From NCBI RefSeq assembly GCF_001906925.1, contig NZ_MRWQ01000001.1:248001-312000 (forward strand): DNA of 64,000 nt, written 5' to 3'. The position numbers and the translations under genes are program-made. The stretch comes from Domibacillus mangrovi. GTDB taxonomy: Bacteria > Bacillota > Bacilli > Bacillales > Domibacillaceae. Shown here piece by piece: positions 1-8,816 of the stretch. Positions within the stretch are counted from its first letter, which is position 1, and every line of letters starts with the position of its first letter. The notes under the pieces are model-generated. The model had not been told where the DNA came from. It searched no databases and saw only the letters and a program-made list of their open reading frames with translations.

Positions 1-278
1 GCATCATCATCCATCGCCGGCAAATCGTCGTGAATGAGAGAATATGTATGGATCATTTCAAGCGCACATGCTACGTCGAGTCCTTTTTCTGCTTTTTGAC
101 CGTACGTTTCCAGCACTGCTAACAACAACATCGGCCGAATTCGCTTTCCGCCTGCTTTCAATGAATATGCCATTGATTCTTTAATTGATACAGGTGCTTC
201 GAGTATTTCCACACGTTCAAGTAAATACGGTTCAAAAACGAAAGACTTTTCCTCGATATACCTTTTAATATTTGTCAT
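1..278 (-). CDS. ispA: Farnesyl diphosphate synthase, 5' part (cut by window edge)
   Basis: This is the first 92 codons of a trans-polyprenyl synthase; the rest lies left of the window. The enzyme adds isopentenyl diphosphate to allylic diphosphates to give farnesyl diphosphate for quinone and undecaprenyl synthesis in the cytosol. The translated part contains GGKRIRP, the substrate-binding basic motif, and DDLPAMDDD, the first aspartate-rich motif that binds magnesium and the allylic substrate. The ATG at 278 shares one base with the xseB stop (TAATG), so the gene is translationally coupled to xseB, the same order as in Bacillus subtilis. The chain-length call (C15) is inferred from family and context; a geranylgeranyl enzyme cannot be excluded from this fragment. 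Confidence 0.92.
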   Translation of the reverse strand, partial: MTNIKRYIEEKSFVFEPYLLERVEILEAPVSIKESMAYSLKAGGKRIRPMLLLAVLETYGQKAEKGLDVACALEMIHTYSLIHDDLPAMDDD

Positions 279-505
279 TATTCCTCACCATCCAATTGAA
301 ACGGTTCTTCCCCTTCTTTTGTCACAATTTTGGCTAAATCTGATTCTGCTTTTTTTAATTTAGTATGACAAAGTGCAGATAATTCCATACCGCGCTTATA
401 TTCTTCGAGTGCTTCTTCAAGCGGTACATCCCCCTCTTCCAGGCGGGCTGTAATTTTTTCCAACCGTTCCATCGCTTGTTCGAAGCTTAATTCTTCAGAT
501 TTCAT
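278..505 (-). CDS. xseB: Exodeoxyribonuclease VII small subunit
   Basis: A 75-residue acidic helical protein, the normal size for XseB. It binds in several copies to the large subunit to form exonuclease VII, which degrades single-stranded DNA to oligonucleotides in repair and recombination. The sequence LSFEQAMERLEKI followed by LEEGDVPLEEALEEYKRGMEL is the family hallmark. The start ATG at 505 has a good GGAGGG ribosome site and lies inside the end of xseA, with an 11-base overlap; the stop overlaps the ispA start. The three genes therefore form one coupled transcript. Confidence 0.95.
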   Translation of the reverse strand: MKSEELSFEQAMERLEKITARLEEGDVPLEEALEEYKRGMELSALCHTKLKKAESDLAKIVTKEGEEPFQLDGEE

Positions 506-1847
506 CGTCTTTCCCTCCGATTGATTGAATATCTGTGTACAACGTGCCGTCCGCCAGCCTAATGCGAATTTTATCGCCCGCTTTCACATCTTGTACGGAT
601 TTTACTAATGTATCATCATGATATGTTAAACTGTACCCTCTTTCCATCACTTTGAGCGGACTCAATGCATGAAGCAGTGAAATCGTTCTTTCAAAACGGC
701 CTTTTTTATCTTCTACTGCTGACTCTGCCATATAACGGAGGCGCTGGTTTATTTTATTTAATTGCGTTGTTTCTATTTGAATGCGCTGCTCAGGGCCCTG
801 TCGCTGAAGTCGAGATGCAGCATGATCAGCTGCTATTTTTTTACCGTCAAAAATCGATTGCGTGATGCGGATTAACCTTTCCTGCAGTCTGTCTGCCTGT
901 TCAGACTGTTGTCTGTATAGTGCCTGCGGATAACGTATTATATAGGCATTCATCACTGCTTGATGACGATTGCGCGATGCACGGACCATCTCGGCTGTTG
1001 CCCGGGTGAGCCGTTTTTGCTTTGATAAAAGACGTTCGACTACTTCCTCCACGTGCGGCACTGCCATCTCGGCGGCGGCAGTCGGTGTCGGAGCCCGCAA
1101 ATTTGCTGCAAAATCAGCAATCGTAAAATCGGTTTCGTGGCCGACGGCTGAAATCACTGGTATACGTGATGCACAAATCGCACGGGCAACCCGTTCTTCA
1201 TTAAATGCCCACAGTTCTTCAATAGATCCGCCGCCCCGGCCGGCAATGATGACATCTGCCCGTTTATCCAAATTGGCCCGCTCTATTTGCGATACAATCG
1301 AAGCGGCTGCTTTTTCTCCCTGAACTAGTGCAGGATAAATCAACATTTCAACAGCCGGATAGCGCCGATTCATCGTCGTCATAATATCACGCACAGCAGC
1401 GCCGGTCGGCGAAGTGATAACGGCTACACATGTTGGGTATGCGGGGATTGGCTTTTTTCGATCCGCCTGAAATAACCCTTCTTGCTCTAGTTTCTTTTTC
1501 AGCTGTTCATAAGCAAAATAAAGATCGCCAACACCGTCCAGCTGCATCTTTTTCACATACATTTGGTATTGTCCACTCGAGTCATAAACGGTTATATCAC
1601 CTGTCAATACGACTTGCATCCCGTTTTCCGGCCGAAACTTTAATGACCGATTCGCCGCAAGAAACATAACGGCCAAAATGCGCGCACTGTCGTCTTTCAG
1701 CGTAAAATACATATGTCCGCTCGAATGATGCTTAAAGTTGGAGATCTCCCCCTTTACGGCTACGTCTTTTAAATACGGATCCGCATCAAATTTTCGCTTT
1801 ATATATTTAGTTAGTGACTTTACGGTCAAACATTGATTGGCTTCCAT
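495..1847 (-). CDS. xseA: Exodeoxyribonuclease VII large subunit
   Basis: A 450-residue catalytic subunit of exonuclease VII, close to the usual 448. An N-terminal OB-fold domain (about residues 5-100, with HSSGHMYFTLKD) is followed by the catalytic core with the conserved VITSPTGAAVRDI, ADVIIAGRGGGSIEELWAFN and PVISAVGHETDFTIADF segments at roughly residues 140-250, then a long helical coiled-coil arm and a C-terminal ERGYSL segment. The start at 1847 has an AAGGTG ribosome site. It lies upstream of and overlaps xseB; folD upstream ends with its own terminator, so xseA probably has its own promoter in the 87-base gap or receives read-through. Confidence 0.96.
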   Translation of the reverse strand: MEANQCLTVKSLTKYIKRKFDADPYLKDVAVKGEISNFKHHSSGHMYFTLKDDSARILAVMFLAANRSLKFRPENGMQVVLTGDITVYDSSGQYQMYVKKMQLDGVGDLYFAYEQLKKKLEQEGLFQADRKKPIPAYPTCVAVITSPTGAAVRDIMTTMNRRYPAVEMLIYPALVQGEKAAASIVSQIERANLDKRADVIIAGRGGGSIEELWAFNEERVARAICASRIPVISAVGHETDFTIADFAANLRAPTPTAAAEMAVPHVEEVVERLLSKQKRLTRATAEMVRASRNRHQAVMNAYIIRYPQALYRQQSEQADRLQERLIRITQSIFDGKKIAADHAASRLQRQGPEQRIQIETTQLNKINQRLRYMAESAVEDKKGRFERTISLLHALSPLKVMERGYSLTYHDDTLVKSVQDVKAGDKIRIRLADGTLYTDIQSIGGKDDEI

Positions 1848-1874
1848 TTCTGTTCACCTTTTTCTTCAAATAAA

Positions 1875-1915
1875 AAACTGTCTTTCCGATTATAGCATGA
1901 TCGGAAAGACAGTTT
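1875..1915 (-). terminator. Rho-independent terminator after folD
   Basis: A 16-base-pair inverted repeat (AAACTGTCTTTCCGAT at 1875-1890 against its complement at 1900-1915) with a 9-base loop. On the minus strand it is followed by a run of six T. It begins 20 bases after the folD stop. Confidence 0.9.
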
Positions 1916-1934
1916 CATGAATCGGCTGTTCACT

Positions 1935-2789
1935 TTATTTTGCTGATTTTGCTTTAGCAGCTTTGACTGTATTGAATAAAAGCATCGTGATCGTCATAGG
2001 ACCAACGCCACCTGGAACCGGTGTAATCGCGCCTGCTACTTCTTTCACATTGTTAAAGTCAACGTCTCCGCACAATTTACCGGCATCATTCCGATTCATT
2101 CCAACATCAATCACAACAGCACCTGGTTTAATATGATCTGCTGTAACATAATTGGCGATGCCTACTGCTGAAATCACAACGTCTGCCTGACGTGTAATCG
2201 CTGGAAGATCTTTCGTGCGGGAATGACAAATTGTCACAGTTGCGTTATGCATCAATGAAAGAAGCGCTGCTGGTTTACCAACGATATTGCTTCGTCCAAT
2301 CACCACCACATGTTTTCCTTCAAGTGAGATATTTTCTTTTTCCAGCATTTTAATGATGCCGTATGGCGTACAAGAGTAAAATGAATCTTTACCGATTACC
2401 ATTTTGCCAACATTCACTGGATGGAATCCATCCACGTCTTTTTCCGGTGCAATCGCGTCGATTACTTTATCTTCCGAAATATGTTTTGGAAGCGGCAGTT
2501 GCACGAGAATACCATGAATACGGTCATCATTGTTCAGTTCTTCCACTTTTTGAAGCAGTTTTTCTTCTGTATAGTCTGCCGGGTAACGGTGAACTTCCGA
2601 ATGAATGCCGATTTCTTTGCTGCTTCTTTCCTTGCTGTTGACATACGTGTGAGACGCCTGGTCGTCACCCACAATAACGACAGCAAGTCCTGGCGTCATA
2701 CCTGTCTGTTTGAGCGCCTCGATTTCTTCTTTTAATTCGGCACGAATGTCTTTTGCGATTGCTTTTCCATCAATAATTGCTGCTGTCAT
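1935..2789 (-). CDS. folD: Methylenetetrahydrofolate dehydrogenase/cyclohydrolase
   Basis: A 284-residue bifunctional enzyme that interconverts 5,10-methylene-, 5,10-methenyl- and 10-formyl-tetrahydrofolate with NADP, feeding purine and formyl-Met synthesis. Visible motifs are [14 protein letters not shown] with the catalytic lysine near residue 55, [11 protein letters not shown], the [11 protein letters not shown] loop, the nucleotide-binding [17 protein letters not shown]-like segment and [11 protein letters not shown] near the end. The frame could begin at a GTG at 2804, but GAGGGG sits just before seven T and the ATG at 2789, which makes the ATG the better start. It follows nusB by about 15 bases and ends at a strong terminator. 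Confidence 0.95.
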   Translation of the reverse strand: MTAAIIDGKAIAKDIRAELKEEIEALKQTGMTPGLAVVIVGDDQASHTYVNSKERSSKEIGIHSEVHRYPADYTEEKLLQKVEELNNDDRIHGILVQLPLPKHISEDKVIDAIAPEKDVDGFHPVNVGKMVIGKDSFYSCTPYGIIKMLEKENISLEGKHVVVIGRSNIVGKPAALLSLMHNATVTICHSRTKDLPAITRQADVVISAVGIANYVTADHIKPGAVVIDVGMNRNDAGKLCGDVDFNNVKEVAGAITPVPGGVGPMTITMLLFNTVKAAKAKSAK

Positions 2790-2804
2790 AAAAAAACCCC
2801 TCAC

Positions 2805-3197
2805 TTATTCCATTGATTTATTTATTTTCGATAATACACCATTAATAAATTTGCTGGCACGTTCATCGCTAAAATGTTTTGCCAATTCGACCGCTTCGTT
2901 AATCGCAACTTTTGCCGGTACATCTTCTGATTGTTTCATTTCGTATACAGCAAGACGTAAAATGTTCCGATCGACTTTTGCCAGGCGGTCAAACGACCAT
3001 TTTTCAAGATTTTCTTTTATTGTGTTGTCAATATCTTCAAGGTTGCGTTCCACACCTTCAACGACATCATACAAATAACTGCTTTCGCCGTCATCTCCGT
3101 TTAACACGTTTTCAATTGCTTCTAATGCTTCCGCTCCGCTTAAATCCATTTGATAAAGAGCCTGGATACCCTTTTCACGCGCTGTCCGTCTATTCAT
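2805..3197 (-). CDS. nusB: Transcription antitermination factor NusB
   Basis: A 130-residue all-helical RNA-binding protein that with NusE (S10) recognises boxA in rRNA leaders and prevents premature termination. It shows the family start MNRRTAREKGIQALYQMDLSG and the C-terminal signature VPAKVAINEAVELAKHFSDERASKFINGVL. The ATG at 3197 has an AAGGAG ribosome site; an ATG four bases upstream is out of frame. It is followed closely by folD. A terminator separates it from yqhY, so nusB-folD should have their own promoter in or near the gap. Confidence 0.95.
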   Translation of the reverse strand: MNRRTAREKGIQALYQMDLSGAEALEAIENVLNGDDGESSYLYDVVEGVERNLEDIDNTIKENLEKWSFDRLAKVDRNILRLAVYEMKQSEDVPAKVAINEAVELAKHFSDERASKFINGVLSKINKSME

Positions 3198-3267
3198 TCA
3201 TAATTTGCTCCTTTTAATTTAATGCCTTTATGATCATAGCATAAAACGAGCCTTGCGAAAACATACG

Positions 3268-3294
3268 AAAAACGCTTCGGACATGCCGAAGCGT
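3268..3294 (-). terminator. Rho-independent terminator after yqhY
   Basis: A nine-base-pair stem (ACGCTTCGG, 5-base loop, CCGAAGCGT; 3272-3294) followed on the minus strand by five T. It starts six bases after the yqhY stop and closes the accB-accC-yqhY unit. Confidence 0.85.
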
Positions 3295-3299
3295 CATTT

Positions 3300-3719
3300 T
3301 TATATTTCTTCTTCGTATTCCTGTTCCGGCTGTTTCGTTTCAAACTGAATGCCAACAATGTGAATGTTCACTTCATCAGCTTCAAGTGCTGTCATATTTA
3401 AAAGCGTCTGCCTGATGCCTTCTTGTATGAGCTGCGCGACACGCGGAATCGAGACGCCGAATTTCACGACACAGTACACGTCCACTTTAATACCATCTTC
3501 TGTTAAATCAACTCGGACACCTTTGCCATGATTTTTTTTCCCAAGTCGTTCGACGACACCTGATGCAAAACTGCCGCGCATTTTTTCAACGCCCTCTACT
3601 TCAGATGCGGCAATGCCGGCAATCACTTCGATGACTTCTGGTGCGATTTCAATACGGCCGTGGCCGTTTTCACCGTTGCTCATTTCCAGTACTTGATTAG
3701 TTAATTGTTGTTCTGCCAT
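3300..3719 (-). CDS. yqhY: Asp23/YloU-family protein YqhY
   Basis: A 139-residue member of the Asp23 (alkaline shock protein) family. The segments IEIAPEVIEVIAGIAASEVEGVEKMRG, and GVRVDLTEDGIKVDVYCVVKFGVSIPRVA are typical. The gene follows accC by about 18 bases and has a GGAGGTG ribosome site. In B. subtilis yqhY is also cotranscribed with accBC and is linked genetically to control of acetyl-CoA carboxylase activity. That functional link is family knowledge; the sequence itself shows only the fold and the operon position. Confidence 0.93.
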   Translation of the reverse strand: MAEQQLTNQVLEMSNGENGHGRIEIAPEVIEVIAGIAASEVEGVEKMRGSFASGVVERLGKKNHGKGVRVDLTEDGIKVDVYCVVKFGVSIPRVAQLIQEGIRQTLLNMTALEADEVNIHIVGIQFETKQPEQEYEEEI

Positions 3720-3737
3720 TATGATGCACCTCCGATA

Positions 3738-5096
3738 TTAGGATTGGGACTTCATCACGTCATACGTTTCAAGAAACTTCGTATTGAACTCGCCGCCAAT
3801 AAACACGTCATGCTCAAGCAGTTTTTGGTGAAACGGAATGGTTGTGTATACACCATCTATAACGAATTCAGACAATGCCCGCTTCATACGTGCAATGGCT
3901 TCCTCTCGTGTTTTGCCGTGTACAATAACCTTTGCGACCATTGAATCATAGTATGGTGGAATCATGTAGCCCGGATAGACAGCTGAATCGATTCGAACCC
4001 CATACCCGCCTGGGGGCAAATACCCTTCAACCCGGCCTGGTGACGGCATAAAGTTTTTCTCCGGGTTTTCTGCGTTAATTCGGCACTCCATCGCCCATCC
4101 ATCAAACGTTATGTCCTCTTGTGCCAAAGAAAGCTCTTCACCCGATGCCACATAAATTTGTTCTTTGATTAAATCCACGCCTGTGACCATTTCTGTCACC
4201 GGATGCTCTACTTGAATACGAGTGTTCATTTCCATGAAATAAAACGTGCTTTGATTTACATCGTAAATAAATTCTACCGTGCCTGCCCCTGTATAATCAA
4301 CCGCTTTAGCTGCTTTCACAGCTGCTTCACCCATGGTTGCTCTCGTTTTCTCATCAAGTGCTGGTGACGGTGTTTCTTCCAGCAGCTTTTGCATGCGGCG
4401 CTGAATCGTACAGTCACGCTCCCCAAGATGGATGACATTCCCATGTGTATCAGCAAGCACTTGAATTTCAACGTGGCGGAAATCTTCAATGAACTTTTCC
4501 AAATACACGCCTGGATTCCCGAACGCCGTTGCTGCTTCCTGCTGAGTCATGCTTATACCTTTTTCAAGTTCCCCTGGATCACGGGCAACTCGTATTCCTT
4601 TTCCGCCGCCGCCGGCAGTTGCTTTAATGATAACTGGGTAGCCGATTTGCTTAGCCGTTTCCAAACCCTCTTCTATATCTTGAATGATACCGGCTGAACC
4701 AGGTACAATCGGGACACCCGCTTTCTCCATCGTATCACGGGCAACATCTTTCGTCCCCATTTGTGTGATCGCTTCCGGCGTTGGGCCGATAAATATGATA
4801 TTGCATTCACGGCATAGCTCTGCAAAATCGGCATTTTCAGCAAGAAATCCATAGCCCGGGTGAATCGCATCTGCTTCTGTTAATTTCGCTACGCTGACGA
4901 TATTCGTGAAATTTAAGTAACTATCTTTTGATGCCGTTGGGCCGATACAATAGGCTTCATCTGCTATTTGTACGTGCAAAGCATCACGGTCCGCTTCAGA
5001 AAATACAGCAACCGTTTCAATATTAAGCTCTTTGCAGGCACGAATAATGCGCACCGCAATTTCGCCACGATTGGCAATTAATACTTTTTTTATCAT
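3738..5096 (-). CDS. accC: Acetyl-CoA carboxylase, biotin carboxylase subunit
   Basis: A 452-residue ATP-grasp enzyme that carboxylates the biotin on AccB, the first half-reaction of malonyl-CoA synthesis. It begins [21 protein letters not shown], has the glycine-rich ATP loop [12 protein letters not shown] near residue 160, the ERDCTIQRR segment, and the [20 protein letters not shown] active-site stretch near residue 290. An AGGAGG site precedes the ATG. Downstream of accB by 12 bases, upstream of yqhY. Length and motifs fit AccC rather than a full pyruvate carboxylase. Confidence 0.97.
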   Translation of the reverse strand: MIKKVLIANRGEIAVRIIRACKELNIETVAVFSEADRDALHVQIADEAYCIGPTASKDSYLNFTNIVSVAKLTEADAIHPGYGFLAENADFAELCRECNIIFIGPTPEAITQMGTKDVARDTMEKAGVPIVPGSAGIIQDIEEGLETAKQIGYPVIIKATAGGGGKGIRVARDPGELEKGISMTQQEAATAFGNPGVYLEKFIEDFRHVEIQVLADTHGNVIHLGERDCTIQRRMQKLLEETPSPALDEKTRATMGEAAVKAAKAVDYTGAGTVEFIYDVNQSTFYFMEMNTRIQVEHPVTEMVTGVDLIKEQIYVASGEELSLAQEDITFDGWAMECRINAENPEKNFMPSPGRVEGYLPPGGYGVRIDSAVYPGYMIPPYYDSMVAKVIVHGKTREEAIARMKRALSEFVIDGVYTTIPFHQKLLEHDVFIGGEFNTKFLETYDVMKSQS

Positions 5097-5108
5097 CGCA
5101 AATCCTCC

Positions 5109-5594
5109 TTATTCCGGTTTCACTAAAAAGAGCGGCTGTCCATATTCTACAAGTTGCCCATCTTTTACGAGAATTTCAACGATTTCGCCGTCTACTTCTG
5201 CTTCAATTTCATTGAATAGTTTCATCGCTTCAACGATGCAAACCACTGATTGAGCATTAATTTTATCACCCAATTTTACGTACACATCTGCATCTGGCGA
5301 CGGTGATTGATAAAAAGTCCCTACCATCGGAGATGTGATTTTATGTAAATCAGTTTCATCAATTGCTGACTTCGGTGCTTCCGGTGCCTGCACTTCTTGC
5401 ACAACAGGTGCAGATTTTGGTGCCTCCTGAACTGGTACACTTTTTACAACTGGTGCTTCCGATGCTGCTGCGTATGTAGTCGTGCCTGTTGATTTCTTCA
5501 TTTTCAGCTTGCTTCCTGCTGATTCAAAAACAAATTCTTCGATCCCTGATTGATCCACAAGTTTGATCAACTCTCTAATTTCTTGTACTTTCAT
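5109..5594 (-). CDS. accB: Acetyl-CoA carboxylase biotin carboxyl carrier protein
   Basis: A 161-residue BCCP. The N-terminal part (1-35) resembles the family's dimer-contact helix, residues 40-80 are a Pro/Ala/Val-rich flexible linker, and the C-terminal lipoyl-like domain (about 83-161) holds [12 protein letters not shown], in which Lys125 is the expected biotinylation site. It carries carboxybiotin between AccC and the carboxyltransferase. The first gene of the accB-accC-yqhY unit. A terminator-like hairpin lies in its leader at 5643-5669 (listed separately). Confidence 0.97.
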   Translation of the reverse strand: MKVQEIRELIKLVDQSGIEEFVFESAGSKLKMKKSTGTTTYAAASEAPVVKSVPVQEAPKSAPVVQEVQAPEAPKSAIDETDLHKITSPMVGTFYQSPSPDADVYVKLGDKINAQSVVCIVEAMKLFNEIEAEVDGEIVEILVKDGQLVEYGQPLFLVKPE

Positions 5595-5642
5595 TTCCTC
5601 AACACCCCTTCAATATACATAATGTCCAGAGCATCTTCATTC

Positions 5643-5669
5643 AAAAATGAGAAAACTCCTTTTCTCATT
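5643..5669 (-). terminator. Terminator-like hairpin in the accB leader
   Basis: A perfect 10-base-pair inverted repeat (AATGAGAAAA at 5646-5655, loop of four, complement at 5660-5669) followed on the minus strand by a run of T. It lies about 50 bases before the accB start and about 50 bases after the spoIIIA terminator. It may be a back-up terminator for spoIIIA or an attenuator for accB; the sequence does not decide. Confidence 0.65.
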
Positions 5670-5710
5670 CTATCTTTTTTTCGTCAATTAGCAAATATAG
5701 AATAAGAATG

Positions 5711-5739
5711 AAAAAGGGCTCACCTATGCAAAGGCGAGC
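5711..5739 (-). terminator. Rho-independent terminator of the spoIIIA operon
   Basis: Eight-pair stem on the minus strand (GCTCGCCT with AGGTGAGC, one G-U pair, six-base loop; 5718-5739) followed by CC and five T. It starts nine bases after the spoIIIAH stop. Confidence 0.85.
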
Positions 5740-5747
5740 ATTTCTTG

Positions 5748-6269
5748 CTATTTAAACGGCTGAAATTCAACTGAAACAGGCATTTTTTCGCCCATTTCTT
5801 CTTTCGCAATCCGGATAATTTCATTTGCTGCTTCTGCTGAATGACTGTCCGATTTTACCGTAATTCTCACTTCGCCATCGCTTGTCCGAACGAGTGCGTC
5901 ATCATATCCTTTTGATTTAATAAGCGTCTCTACCATCTGTTCTTTCGACGTAAGTGCATCAAGTTCCTTCATATCATCGTATGCTTCATTTTTTGCTTCA
6001 ACTGATACATCCGCAGATGCCACCTTAGCAGTCAACTCTTCTTTTAAACGACTTCGCTCGTCATCCGTTTCAAGCCGGATTAATTCAAAAACCTCATCAC
6101 CAGCCGTTTCTTCTACCTTCACGTCCACATCTTTCGCTGCAGATTCCGGTACTGATTCTTCAAGTATTGATGCAGGCATTAATTTATCCGGGCCGGTCAC
6201 ATAATACACACCTAATACCGCCGTTAAACTCACCATTGTAAATAACCATACTGTTTGTTTTTTCGGCAT
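5748..6269 (-). CDS. spoIIIAH: Stage III sporulation protein AH
   Basis: A 173-residue protein with one membrane helix at about 6-25 and an extracytoplasmic YscJ/FliF-like domain at about 75-173 (ELIRLETDDERSRLKEELTAKVAS to the end). SpoIIIAH in the mother-cell membrane binds forespore SpoIIQ to build the channel that feeds the engulfed forespore. Compared with the roughly 218 residues in B. subtilis, the low-complexity linker after the membrane helix is shorter; the globular domain looks complete. It is the last gene of the operon. The ATG overlaps the spoIIIAG stop by one base (TAATG). Confidence 0.95.
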   Translation of the reverse strand: MPKKQTVWLFTMVSLTAVLGVYYVTGPDKLMPASILEESVPESAAKDVDVKVEETAGDEVFELIRLETDDERSRLKEELTAKVASADVSVEAKNEAYDDMKELDALTSKEQMVETLIKSKGYDDALVRTSDGEVRITVKSDSHSAEAANEIIRIAKEEMGEKMPVSVEFQPFK

Positions 6270-6814
6270 TATTCTGTCTCCTCCGTTTTCCCGGGTATAA
6301 CAGCCACGCGATGCACCGGTACACCAAGCATCCGCGTCACTGCTTCCATAATTCGTTTTTTCACATGCACATTTTCTGCACCGTCCGCGACGACAAGCAC
6401 CCCTTGAATATCCGGCTTACGCACTTCTAAAATAACTGGATTTTCGGTATCACCATTCCTAATAATGGCTACCTGTTCTTCTTTTGTTACATCGCCATTC
6501 CCTGTTGAAGATGATGTATTTTTCTCCAGTACTTTCCTCTCAGATGACGCAAGATTGACAACGACTGACACGTGTCCGGTCCCGGCAATTTGATTTAACG
6601 CGTTTGTTAATTCCCGTTCATATTCGCTTTTCACATCTACTTTTACCGCTGCTGTCTCATCTCTTGGCTCTTCACTTTTAATCGAGTCTTCTTTCTGCAA
6701 ATCACCAAGAGCCATTATAGCAATTCCACCTCCCAACATAACGGCGATCCATTTTAACGGCTTGTCTGCCTTACCTTTTTTCCAAAAAGAAAACAGCCGG
6801 TTCCGCTCACTCAC
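6269..6814 (-). CDS. spoIIIAG: Stage III sporulation protein AG
   Basis: A 181-residue protein with a membrane helix at about 22-38 and a YscJ-type ring-building domain (about 65-181, ELTNALNQIAGTGHVSVVVNLASSERKVLE). In B. subtilis SpoIIIAG forms a large ring in the feeding channel. The protein is shorter than the roughly 229 residues in B. subtilis. The frame opens with GTG at 6814, which overlaps spoIIIAF by eight bases and is embedded in an AGGAGGTGA ribosome site with almost no spacing, so the true start is uncertain and could lie a few codons downstream at a weak codon. Confidence 0.93.
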   Translation of the reverse strand: MSERNRLFSFWKKGKADKPLKWIAVMLGGGIAIMALGDLQKEDSIKSEEPRDETAAVKVDVKSEYERELTNALNQIAGTGHVSVVVNLASSERKVLEKNTSSSTGNGDVTKEEQVAIIRNGDTENPVILEVRKPDIQGVLVVADGAENVHVKKRIMEAVTRMLGVPVHRVAVIPGKTEETE

Positions 6815-7328
6815 CTCCTGAACCTCCCTTTTGAATCACCATATTCATTCGGACGGCATCTATATTCCACTTTTGAGACAACAAATCAATTATTTTTTCT
6901 TCCGGGCAGCTCTCTTCTGTTCCTTTTACTGTTAAAAGGGCATGTTTAAGTTCATTGTCCTCTATATCCGCTTCCACACTTCTTACATCACATGAAGGAT
7001 ATGATTGAAGTGCCAATTCCGCATCTGCAAATAACTGTTGATTCATATACGGATTCGCTGTCAATGATTCCATTTCAGCCATTTGTTTAAGATGATCATC
7101 TGTTTTCTGTTGAAATACAGTCGTTTTTTGTTCATTTTCTAGTGAAAAAGAAAAGTCAACACCGGTCAACAGTGCAAATACTGGTGTGATGATAGCCGTT
7201 AAAATAACAAGTCCAGCCACAAGACGCACGTATTTCTGCATAGACGACTCTGGAATAATCATGTCTATAATAGCTGCACATAAGAGTACAGCCAGCACAC
7301 CGGTCAACCAGTCAAAAATGGATTGCAT
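6807..7328 (-). CDS. spoIIIAF: Stage III sporulation protein AF
   Basis: A 173-residue protein with two predicted membrane helices near the N-terminus (about 5-25 and 34-52) and an extracytoplasmic domain from about 65 onward that is distantly YscJ-like. It is part of the SpoIIIA-SpoIIQ channel. The ATG at 7328 has an AGGTGA site just after the spoIIIAE stop, and its end overlaps spoIIIAG. The recognised start MQSIFDWLTGVLAVLLCAAI and gene order make the call safe. Confidence 0.94.
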   Translation of the reverse strand: MQSIFDWLTGVLAVLLCAAIIDMIIPESSMQKYVRLVAGLVILTAIITPVFALLTGVDFSFSLENEQKTTVFQQKTDDHLKQMAEMESLTANPYMNQQLFADAELALQSYPSCDVRSVEADIEDNELKHALLTVKGTEESCPEEKIIDLLSQKWNIDAVRMNMVIQKGGSGGE

Positions 7329-7332
7329 ACGT

Positions 7333-8427
7333 TCACCTCATCATGTACGCGGCATTGCCAGCCGCAACGACGGCAGCCATCATTAAAAAGTACATAAATG
7401 ATACGAGAGCAAGCGCTGCGAGAACAAACGACATCGTTTTTCCGATGATGTCAAGACACGAGGCAGCAGCAGAATCCCCGAGCGGCTGCAGCACAGCAGC
7501 GGCTACTTTGTATAGAAAAGCAAGAATCATAATTTTCAATACAGGGAATATCGCTGTTAACAAAAGAAGAGCAATGCCCGCTGCACCCGCTGTATTATTA
7601 ATCATTAAAGCGGCTCCTGAAGCCGTATCAGCCGCATCCGCCATCATTCGTCCGACAACAGGGACGAATGTTCCGCTTATAAATTTAGCCGTCTTTACAG
7701 TTAATCCGTCCGCCGTTGCGGCACTCATCCCCCGCATTGTCATAACGGTGAGAAATGCGGCCATAAATGCACTGAGCAAAGACACACTGATTATGCGGAG
7801 CAATGAAGCAATCCGGTCTGCTTTATAATGGTCCGATAATAAACCGACTAAGCTGAATAAAACAGAGAAAACGAGACATGGCAATACAATTTGATCAATT
7901 AAAACACCTGATACATTCATCATAAATAAAAGAAGCGGTGGAAACAGAGCTGCTGATACAACAGCACCGGATAATGCAAGCAATGCCAGAAGCACCGGCA
8001 TAAAAGCCGTCATAAACACCGTCATGTTTTCCACTGCATCAGATGCTGATTCAATCGCCAGTCGGAATGTGTTCATCGCAAGAATAAAAATCGGAATTAA
8101 AATAGCTGCTTCTGCTGTTTTACTCACCGTTTGCTGACCAAATGCATATCCCATCGTCTTCAACACGGATGCCAAAACAGACAACAAAAAAATAATCGAT
8201 AGCAATTTAAGATTCTCTGTAACCTCAAACAAGATATACGACTGAAACATATCGATCCAATTTTCTAGCGAAAAAAACGACTTGATATCCAAATTATTGA
8301 TGTCCATGTCCATTTGACTAGGTAAAAACGGTCCGTATATGTGCTTGATCTCACTCCAACGATCTTCGATTGCAGATAAATCAATGTTTTTCATAATTGG
8401 ATCAAGGACTTGTCCTATTTTTTTCAC
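7333..8427 (-). CDS. spoIIIAE: Stage III sporulation protein AE
   Basis: A 364-residue polytopic membrane protein with several long hydrophobic helices from about residue 75. It matches the family core closely, for example TAKFISGTFVPVVGRMMADAAD-like residues in the middle and LQPLGDSAAASCLDIIGKTMSF near the C-terminus. B. subtilis SpoIIIAE has about 399 residues with an N-terminal signal-like segment; here the protein starts at a GTG (8427) directly in the region that follows that segment. An in-frame TGA only a few codons upstream prevents extension. The start overlaps the spoIIIAD stop by four bases. Confidence 0.94.
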   Translation of the reverse strand: MKKIGQVLDPIMKNIDLSAIEDRWSEIKHIYGPFLPSQMDMDINNLDIKSFFSLENWIDMFQSYILFEVTENLKLLSIIFLLSVLASVLKTMGYAFGQQTVSKTAEAAILIPIFILAMNTFRLAIESASDAVENMTVFMTAFMPVLLALLALSGAVVSAALFPPLLLFMMNVSGVLIDQIVLPCLVFSVLFSLVGLLSDHYKADRIASLLRIISVSLLSAFMAAFLTVMTMRGMSAATADGLTVKTAKFISGTFVPVVGRMMADAADTASGAALMINNTAGAAGIALLLLTAIFPVLKIMILAFLYKVAAAVLQPLGDSAAASCLDIIGKTMSFVLAALALVSFMYFLMMAAVVAAGNAAYMMR

Positions 8428-8816
8428 CGCCCTGGCAGCATCGACATGACCGTTTCAATTAGCAACGCTAAAATTGGCAGCACAAGTGTCATAATAATGA
8501 TTTTTCCGGCCATTTCCATTTTTGCTGCCAGCGCGTTTTGACCCGCGTCTTTTGCGATATTCGCAATAAATTCTGAAATATACGCAACACCAACTGCTTT
8601 TAATACCGTTTCAACGTATATTCTTTCCGCACCGGCGTATGCTGCCAATTTTCTGACCGATGCAATAAGAATCGCTATTTCTCCCGCCAGCCCGTATAAA
8701 AGAAGGCTACAGACGAAAAAAACGAACAGCAACGAGTAGCCTGCATTGTATTCACGCAGCAAAATGGACAGAAAGACAGCAACGAGCACGATAGCGGCAA
8801 CGTAGGTGATATCAAT
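8424..8816 (-). CDS. spoIIIAD: Stage III sporulation protein AD (probable ATT start)
   Basis: A 121-residue frame opens at GTG 8789, but homologues begin with an IDI(V)-type segment that precedes the first membrane helix. Here the same frame reads I-D-I-T-Y-V-A-A-I directly upstream, after an in-frame TGA, with no ATG, GTG or TTG. The only sensible initiation point with that segment is ATT at 8816, preceded by AGGAG ten bases upstream, giving 130 residues. Four hydrophobic stretches and the YVETVLKAVGVAYISEFIANIAKDAGQ signature mark the family. The protein is a small integral component of the SpoIIIA channel. A single-base sequence error near the start is the main alternative. Confidence 0.85.
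   Translation of the reverse strand: MDITYVAAIVLVAVFLSILLREYNAGYSLLFVFFVCSLLLYGLAGEIAILIASVRKLAAYAGAERIYVETVLKAVGVAYISEFIANIAKDAGQNALAAKMEMAGKIIIMTLVLPILALLIETVMSMLPGR

Noticed and set aside
7343-7828. 161-codon plus-strand ORF opposite spoIIIAE
   Set aside because: Antisense to a recognised gene with Ala/Ile-rich composition typical of a shadow frame.
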